Assembly: GCA_910577255.1 (NCBI GenBank)
Contig: CAJTMH010000002.1
Location: 186,001 to 250,000, forward strand
Direction of reading: 5' to 3'
DNA length: 64,000 nucleotides
Source: an uncultured Duncaniella sp.
Lineage (GTDB): Bacteria; Bacteroidota; Bacteroidia; Bacteroidales; Muribaculaceae
Part shown: in pieces, positions 59,070 to 64,000 of the stretch
Layout of the letters: each line of letters begins with the position of its first letter
How positions within the stretch are numbered: position 1 is the stretch's first letter
Position numbers and translations under genes: made by a program
Notes under the pieces: generated by a model
Databases searched by the model: none
What the model was told of the DNA's origin: nothing
What the model saw: only the letters and a program-made list of their open reading frames with translations

Positions 59070-60227
59070 TTATGTGGCGCTTAGATAGCGGTAGGTCTGC
59101 GCACGGCTAATTCCCATCGCCTCGGCTATCTCCTTGTGGGAATATCCCTTCTTTAAAAGCTCCTGCGCCCTCCTGTGTTTGTCACCCTTTTCGGTTTGCT
59201 TCACAAGGTGACGCTCCTCAGGACCGCTGCCTATGGTCTTGAACCCTACAAACTCAGGTGTCACCTGTCCTATCACGCAGTCGAGCACATTGTCGGCGCC
59301 GTAGACTATCCCGGTGTTGCGCTGCTTTATCTGCTTGATGTAGCGAAGCTCCTTCGACAGCACGCTCTCGCCGATGGCAAAGGCCGAGTCTACGAAGTTG
59401 ATTATCATCTTCGAGCCCTGGAGGTCATTGCGTGTCAGCGGATTTGAGAGATTGCGCTTTGGCGTGTGGGCCAGCACGAGGATGCTCAGCTGATACTTGC
59501 GTTTAAGTTTAAGCAGTTTCTTCATCAGGGGCAGCGCATCGGCAGCCTGTTCGGTGCCCTCGGCCATGAAAGTGATATTGTCGATGATCAGCACCTGCGC
59601 TCCATAGGCCTCCACATAGTATTCCAGGTCGTCGATCAGGATTTCGGACAGCGGACGCGTATAGGCCTTAGGATCGGCATGGTCGTCTATGTCCTGATAG
59701 GACATCTCGGCGCGCAGCATATAGTTGGAAAAGACGTAGGGAGTGCGCACCGATACCTCATTGCCGTCAGAGTCGATGGTAGTCGTCTCAGAGCTGTAGC
59801 GGTTAGTGAACTGCACGGTCGACAGCTCGAAATCGGCATAGATGACCATAGTGGACAGTATCTCCGGTCTAAGCTCCGGGCAAGCCGTAGGGTGAGCACC
59901 GCCGGTTGACAGCATGTCGGCTATCTGCACCCCGAGCAGCGACTTACCGACATTTGTGTCGGCAAACAGCACACACAGCTCCCCTTCATACCATAGCGGA
60001 CCGCATAGCTGCCTCTGCGAGCCCATTATCGTGCCGAGTTTCATCCATTCGTTGCCGGGCAGGAGTCGGGTGATGCGCTCTCCGGCCGGCAGACGGGATT
60101 TAGGTACAGGTTCCTTGGCCTGTTTAGGCTCAGGAGCGGAATTAGACTCGGTGTCAGGTGCGGTGATTACCGGATTAGGCATCCGGAATGTCGAGGCCTT
60201 GACCTCGGATAGTTTCATCAGTGCCAT
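59070..60227 (-). CDS. RepA-like AAA_25 ATPase with C-terminal HTH
   Basis: A 385-residue protein. The RecA-like hexameric-helicase core shows Walker A LCVLFADTNVGKSLLG (about 104-119; GKS within ADTNVGKS), IYADFELSTVQFTNRY, Walker B QVLIIDNITFM, and LSILVLAHTPKRNLSNPLTRNDLQGSKMIINFVDSAFAIGES, as in plasmid RepA and AAA_25 proteins. The C-terminus is a HTH (LLKKGYSHKEIAEAMGISRAQTYRYLSA) that should bind DNA. An ATPase of this type flanked on both sides by ATGAGAC arrays looks like a Rep protein with iterons, but the link is inference. The gene has its own -7 element (60345-60352). Confidence 0.85.
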   Translation of the reverse strand: MALMKLSEVKASTFRMPNPVITAPDTESNSAPEPKQAKEPVPKSRLPAGERITRLLPGNEWMKLGTIMGSQRQLCGPLWYEGELCVLFADTNVGKSLLGVQIADMLSTGGAHPTACPELRPEILSTMVIYADFELSTVQFTNRYSSETTTIDSDGNEVSVRTPYVFSNYMLRAEMSYQDIDDHADPKAYTRPLSEILIDDLEYYVEAYGAQVLIIDNITFMAEGTEQAADALPLMKKLLKLKRKYQLSILVLAHTPKRNLSNPLTRNDLQGSKMIINFVDSAFAIGESVLSKELRYIKQIKQRNTGIVYGADNVLDCVIGQVTPEFVGFKTIGSGPEERHLVKQTEKGDKHRRAQELLKKGYSHKEIAEAMGISRAQTYRYLSAT

Positions 60228-60344
60228 TGCAGTAAAAGATATTGATTATTAGTTAGAATAGTCAATATACACTCCCCCTATACATCTTATATATGATAGG
60301 ATGCATTAACACAGAGATGGTGAATGGGGGATGGGTATATACTG

Positions 60345-60352
60345 CAAAGTTA
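60345..60352 (-). promoter_or_regulatory. Promoter -7 element of the RepA-like ATPase gene
   Basis: Minus-strand TAACTTTG, about 118 bp before the start at 60227. Confidence 0.5.
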
Positions 60353-60428
60353 CATCGCGTGACAGGGGTAAAAGGTGCGATAACGTCACATAGCCATCAT
60401 GAAAAAAAATACACAGCGTCGCATGCGT

Positions 60429-60534
60429 GTCTCATTGTCTCATAAAAAAGGGGAAATGAGACAAAATGAGACAAAATGAGACGGATGAGACAAAATGAGA
60501 CAGGCTAGTCCCAGTGACGTGAGACGGATGAGAC
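60429..60534. repeat. ATGAGAC repeat array 2
   Basis: Inverted GTCTCAT units at 60429-60435 and 60437-60443, then ATGAGAC at 60456, 60466, 60476, 60485 and 60495 (period 9-10), plus a diverged pair (GTGAGACGGATGAGAC) ending near 60534. Confidence 0.85.
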
Positions 60535-60605
60535 TGCAAAAGCTGCAATGAGGGGCCTGTAATGCCATATCTCCATCCTGAAAGCCACACATCGAAGCAG
60601 TGTTT

Positions 60606-60723
60606 GTCTCATTGTCTCATAAAAAGGGGGGGAATGAGACAAAATGAGACAAAATGAGACGGATGAGACAAATGAGACAAATGAGACGGATGAGACAGAT
60701 GAGACAGATGAGACAAATGAGAC
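60606..60723. repeat. ATGAGAC repeat array 3
   Basis: Inverted GTCTCAT units at 60606-60612 and 60614-60620, then ten ATGAGAC units from 60634 to 60723 (period 9-10). It ends 10 bp before the stop of the relA/spoT gene (60734). Confidence 0.9.
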
Positions 60724-60733
60724 AGCAGCCCTA

Positions 60734-62992
60734 CTATCTCACTCGGTCGGCCCTCTTCACGCCTTGAATCTTCAATACTTTCCTACACAAGTCATTGACA
60801 TCGGCTGTCGACGACACGAGCACCCCGAGGTCGCAGGTGAAAACCTCCTTCTCGGCCTCGATGTTCAGACGGCGTATGTCGATGTTGAGGGCGGTCGATA
60901 TCATGCGTGTGAGCTCCTGGAGTATGCCGTGACGGTCGATTCCCTCTATGCGTATGCTGGCGAGGAATTTACCGGCCACTTCATCCCACTTTGTGGCCAG
61001 GATCCTGGGCCCATAGCTTGCCTTCAGCACCTGCGCCCTCGGGCATGTCAGGGCATGCACCTCCACACCGCCGTCGTCGGTAATGAACCCCATCACCTCG
61101 TCGCCCGGTATGGGACGGCAGCACTCGGCAAATGCAAAGTTGCTCTCCTTGTCGGTGAAGCGCAGCACGTAGGTCTCCTTAGTGTTTATTTTCCCGGGGT
61201 TTCCTCCGGCGGTGACAGTAGCTTTAGAGCGTGACTTGTCATCGTTCTTCTTGTCACCCCCGAATCCGAGGCGGAAGAGGCGCGACACAAGCGAGCGGGC
61301 ACCCTTCGAGGTGTTGACGTTCAGATAGTCGTCGATGGATATCTCACCATTGCCGAGTTTCAGGAAAAGCTCGTCCCTCGAGAGCACGTGGTATGTGCCG
61401 AGGATTTTGGTCATCACACTGTTGTTGAGAATGATGTCGTTCTCCTTGAGGAAGGTGTCGAAAATCTCTTTGCCCTTGTCGATAAACGGCTGCTGCACCC
61501 TGCGCAGCTCCTTGCGCAGACGTGTGCGGGCCTTGGCGGTGGCCAGGAAGTTGAGCCATTCGCTCTTAGGGCCTTGTGACTGCGAGGTGAGCACTTCCAC
61601 CTGATCGCCCGAAGCCAGACGGTGGGAAAGCGGCACGAGCTTATGGTTGACCTTTCCGGCTATGCAGTGCACCCCTATCTCGGAGTGGAGCGAAAACGCC
61701 ACGTCGAGCACCGTGGCACCGGCCGGGAGCGTGAGCAGCTCACCTTTCGGCGTGAACACCACTATCTCCGAGGAGAACAGGTTGAGTTTCAGCGTGTCAA
61801 GGAAATCAATGGCGTTAGGGGTGGGATCGTCGAGGATATCCTTGATGGTTTTGAGCCATACGTTCAGCTCACCTTCCTCCTCGCTCTCCCCTATCTTGTA
61901 TTTCCAGTGGGCGGCAAATCCCTTTTCGGCTATGTCGTCCATGCGGCGGCTGCGTATCTGCACCTCTATCCAGTTGCCGTCGGGCCCCATCAGGGTGACG
62001 TGGAGAGCCTGGTATCCGTTGGCTTTAGGATTGGCTATCCAGTCGCGGGTGCGGTCGGGATGCGGACGGTAGAGGTCGGTCAGGGCCACGTAGATCTTGT
62101 AGCACATCTCTTTTTCCGACACACCTTCGGGCGCATCGAAGATAATGCGCATGGCATAGAGGTCATAGACCTCCTCGAAGGGGATGTGCTTGGTGTCCAT
62201 CTTGCGCCAGATGGAATATACTGACTTCAGGCGCGCCTTGGCCTCGTAGGTTATCCCCATCGCGTCGAGACGTTCAAGTATCGGCGAGGCGAAATCGTTG
62301 TAGACCATCTCGCGGCCCGACTCCGACTGGCGTATGAGGTTGGATATGCGCTCATACTCGCCGGGGTGTTCATACTTGAAGCTCAGGTCCTCAAGCTCGG
62401 TCTTTATGGCGAACAGGCCGAGACGGTGAGCAAGGGGGGCATAGATATAGAGAGTCTCCCCGGCAATCTTGTACTGCTTGTTGGGCGCCATGGAGCCGAG
62501 GGTGCGCATGTTGTGCAGGCGGTCGGCCATCTTTATGAGCACCACCCTGATATCCTCGCTCATGGTGAGCAGGAGCTTGCGGAAGTTCTCAGCCTGGGCC
62601 GAAGCCTTGTCGCCGAAAATGCCTCCTGAAATCTTTGTGAGCCCCTCCACTATCTGTGCCACCTTCTTGCCGAAATGCTGCTCTATGTCATCGACGGTGT
62701 ACTCCGTGTCCTCCACCACGTCATGAAGCAGCGCGGCGCAGATGGAGGTCGACCCCAAGCCGATCTCCTGCGACGCTATTTTCGCCACGGCTATCGGATG
62801 GAGGATATATGGCTCGCCCGAACGGCGACGCACACCTTTGTGGGCCTCCTTGGCGAAGGAAAAGGCTCGTTTTATGATCTCGACTTTCTTACGGTGATTG
62901 CTCGCGAGATATCCTTCAAGCAAATCGTTGAACTGTTCTTCTACAAAACGTTCCTCTTCCTCGGGGGTCTTATTGTAAGGCTGCTGTTCCAT
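60734..62992 (-). CDS. RelA/SpoT-type (p)ppGpp synthetase/hydrolase
   Basis: A 752-residue Rel enzyme. An N-terminal HD hydrolase domain holds H.. in GEPYILHPIAVAKIASQ and HD in ICAALLHDVVEDTEYT. The synthetase domain (about 245-355) has EEVYDLYAMRIIFDAPEG and NPKANGYQALHVTLMGPDGNWIEVQIRSRRMDDIAEKGFAAHWKYK. A TGS domain (about 405-465, IVVFTPKGELLTLPAGATVLDVAFSLHSEIGVHC) and a C-terminal ACT domain (RIEGIDRHGILQELTRMISTALNIDIRRLNIEAE) follow. The intact HD motif indicates that it can both make and degrade ppGpp. It lies 50 bp after the guanylyltransferase gene. Confidence 0.95.
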   Translation of the reverse strand: MEQQPYNKTPEEEERFVEEQFNDLLEGYLASNHRKKVEIIKRAFSFAKEAHKGVRRRSGEPYILHPIAVAKIASQEIGLGSTSICAALLHDVVEDTEYTVDDIEQHFGKKVAQIVEGLTKISGGIFGDKASAQAENFRKLLLTMSEDIRVVLIKMADRLHNMRTLGSMAPNKQYKIAGETLYIYAPLAHRLGLFAIKTELEDLSFKYEHPGEYERISNLIRQSESGREMVYNDFASPILERLDAMGITYEAKARLKSVYSIWRKMDTKHIPFEEVYDLYAMRIIFDAPEGVSEKEMCYKIYVALTDLYRPHPDRTRDWIANPKANGYQALHVTLMGPDGNWIEVQIRSRRMDDIAEKGFAAHWKYKIGESEEEGELNVWLKTIKDILDDPTPNAIDFLDTLKLNLFSSEIVVFTPKGELLTLPAGATVLDVAFSLHSEIGVHCIAGKVNHKLVPLSHRLASGDQVEVLTSQSQGPKSEWLNFLATAKARTRLRKELRRVQQPFIDKGKEIFDTFLKENDIILNNSVMTKILGTYHVLSRDELFLKLGNGEISIDDYLNVNTSKGARSLVSRLFRLGFGGDKKNDDKSRSKATVTAGGNPGKINTKETYVLRFTDKESNFAFAECCRPIPGDEVMGFITDDGGVEVHALTCPRAQVLKASYGPRILATKWDEVAGKFLASIRIEGIDRHGILQELTRMISTALNIDIRRLNIEAEKEVFTCDLGVLVSSTADVNDLCRKVLKIQGVKRADRVR

Positions 62993-63042
62993 GGTGTGCG
63001 TGGCGGTATGTTAAGGATAATTCCAGATTCTAAACTGATTTG

Positions 63043-64000
63043 TCAGAGATATTTCTTATCATAGGCGATTTTCACGTCGTTGACCATCTGCTTTATCTTC
63101 TGCTCCTCGCTTTTGGGACACACGAGAAGGACGTCGCCGGCGTCGGCTATGATATAGTCCTTGAGGCCGTGGACCACCACGAGTTTATCATCGTTCACGG
63201 CAAAGATATTGCCTGTCGACTCATAGGCGAGCACCTTGCAGTTCTGGGTGACATTACCTGCCTGGTTCTTGGGCGAGTTGTCATAGAGAGCGCTCCATGT
63301 GCCGAGGTCGTTCCACCCGAAATTCACACACTCCACATACACGTTATCGGCCTTCTCCATCACGGCGTAGTCAATCGAGTTGGCCGGGCATGAGGGGAAA
63401 TTGGTCTGTATGAACTCCTCCTCGGCCGGTGTGCCGAAGCAGCTGCGACCCTTGTCGAAGAGAGCGGTGAGGTCAGAGTCATACTTGTGGAGAGCCTCTA
63501 TGATGCTCGACGCGCGCCACAGGAAGATGCCTGAGTTCCAGAAAAACTCACCTGACTCGAGAAACACCTTGGCAAGCTCCAGGTTGGGCTTCTCGGTGAA
63601 GGTCTTGACCTTCAGTATCCCCGGCACGGCCTCCTGGCCTATCTGGATATACCCATATCCGGTCTCTGGACGCACGGGGGTGATGCCGAGGGTAAGGAGG
63701 GCATCGTTATTCTCCACGAAGTCAAAACCGCGGCTCACGAAGTCCTCGAACACGCTCTCGCGGGTGATCAGATGGTCACTCGGTGTCACTATCATCGAGG
63801 CCTCGGGGTCGAGCGCCGCTATATGGTAAGCCGCCCATGCGATACAGGGCGCCGTGTTGCGGCGTGCAGGCTCGAGCAGTATGTTCGACTCCTTTATGTC
63901 AGGGAGCTGCTCGCGGATGAGAGGAGCGTATTTTTCATTTGTTACCACCACAATATTCTCCTTCGGCACCAGGGGCAGGATGCGGTCATAGGACATCTGA
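63043..64000 (-). CDS. Mannose-1-phosphate guanylyltransferase (partial, N-terminus beyond window)
   Basis: The gene is open to the right edge; the first Met inside (63996) is not the start, since the family begins with the GDP-binding loop MAGGxGSRFWP about 50 residues earlier. Visible motifs: ENIVVVTNEKYAPLIREQLP, NILLEPARRNTAPCIAWAAYH, MIVTPSDHLI, GYGYIQIGQE, VKTFTEKPNLELAKVFLESGEFFWNSGIFLWRAS, and IDYAVMEKADNVYVECVNFGWNDLGTWSALYD. It makes GDP-mannose from mannose-1-phosphate and GTP for capsule and glycoprotein synthesis. It probably leads a transcript with the relA/spoT gene. Confidence 0.93.
   Translation of the reverse strand, partial: QMSYDRILPLVPKENIVVVTNEKYAPLIREQLPDIKESNILLEPARRNTAPCIAWAAYHIAALDPEASMIVTPSDHLITRESVFEDFVSRGFDFVENNDALLTLGITPVRPETGYGYIQIGQEAVPGILKVKTFTEKPNLELAKVFLESGEFFWNSGIFLWRASSIIEALHKYDSDLTALFDKGRSCFGTPAEEEFIQTNFPSCPANSIDYAVMEKADNVYVECVNFGWNDLGTWSALYDNSPKNQAGNVTQNCKVLAYESTGNIFAVNDDKLVVVHGLKDYIIADAGDVLLVCPKSEEQKIKQMVNDVKIAYDKKYL

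Noticed and set aside
58938..60723. CRISPR arrays
   Set aside because: The units are 7 bp with 2-3 bp spacers, with no 25-40 bp repeats, unique spacers or cas genes.
60644..60760. A protein starting with (N/D)ET repeats
   Set aside because: It is only a translation of the ATGAGAC array running antisense into relA/spoT; there is no start context or independent support.

Overview
The window looks like a chromosome segment of a Bacteroidales gut bacterium, most likely Muribaculaceae. GC is near 50% in the housekeeping parts. Promoters follow the Bacteroidetes pattern (TTTG, about 20 bp, TAnnTTTG), Shine-Dalgarno sites are weak, and there are SusC, GLPGLI and EFR1 genes and regulators with periplasmic propellers. 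The family placement is inference; no 16S or marker gene is present.

Positions 1-25446 are host chromosome. A SusC-type receptor (cut by the left edge) follows an ECF sigma factor and a membrane-spanning propeller/AraC regulator. Next come two small secreted proteins, a GH2 beta-galactosidase divergent from a GH127 beta-L-arabinofuranosidase, and a six-hairpin glycosidase, which together suggest use of arabinogalactan-like plant glycans. A BlaI / M56 peptidase / outer-membrane receptor / GLPGLI operon (17948-23100) has a clear operator pair. Small enzymes (VOC, two GNATs, a nucleotidyltransferase) fill the gaps.

Positions 25969-50117 are a tRNA-Phe integration hotspot. The att core CTGGTGGCACCACA occurs three times (26030, 39453, 46613), which divides the region into three segments. 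Segment 1 (13.4 kb) is a mobilizable element with integrase, excisionase-like HTH, DUF3987 primase/helicase and a frameshifted MobV relaxase. It has two cargo sites: a structured RNA plus five small unknown genes (27320-29880), and an RNA-hairpin/Abi_2 HEPN gene followed by an RnlA/RnlB-like toxin-antitoxin pair (35006-37481). Segment 2 (7.2 kb) has att sites at both ends but no integrase. It carries defence-type genes: an RloC-like AAA_13 ATPase with a WYL regulator, a DUF1883-TIR protein with a GIY-YIG-like partner, and a DUF4143 ATPase. Segment 3 (3.5 kb) is a decayed relative of segment 1, with the same left end, another structured RNA with two other cargo genes, and a broken relaxase.

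Positions 50153-64000 are host again: a four-domain CoA-disulfide reductase/rhodanese/TusA/DsrE fusion divergent from oxyR, an EFR1 ferredoxin, an ECF sigma/anti-sigma-like operon with two secreted unknowns, a RepA-like AAA ATPase flanked by three ATGAGAC repeat arrays, relA/spoT, and a partial mannose-1-phosphate guanylyltransferase.

The best candidates for something undescribed are the structured RNAs that head the cargo cassettes of segments 1 and 3, the cassettes themselves, and the ATGAGAC arrays around the AAA ATPase. All family names were assigned by reading motifs; no database search was run.
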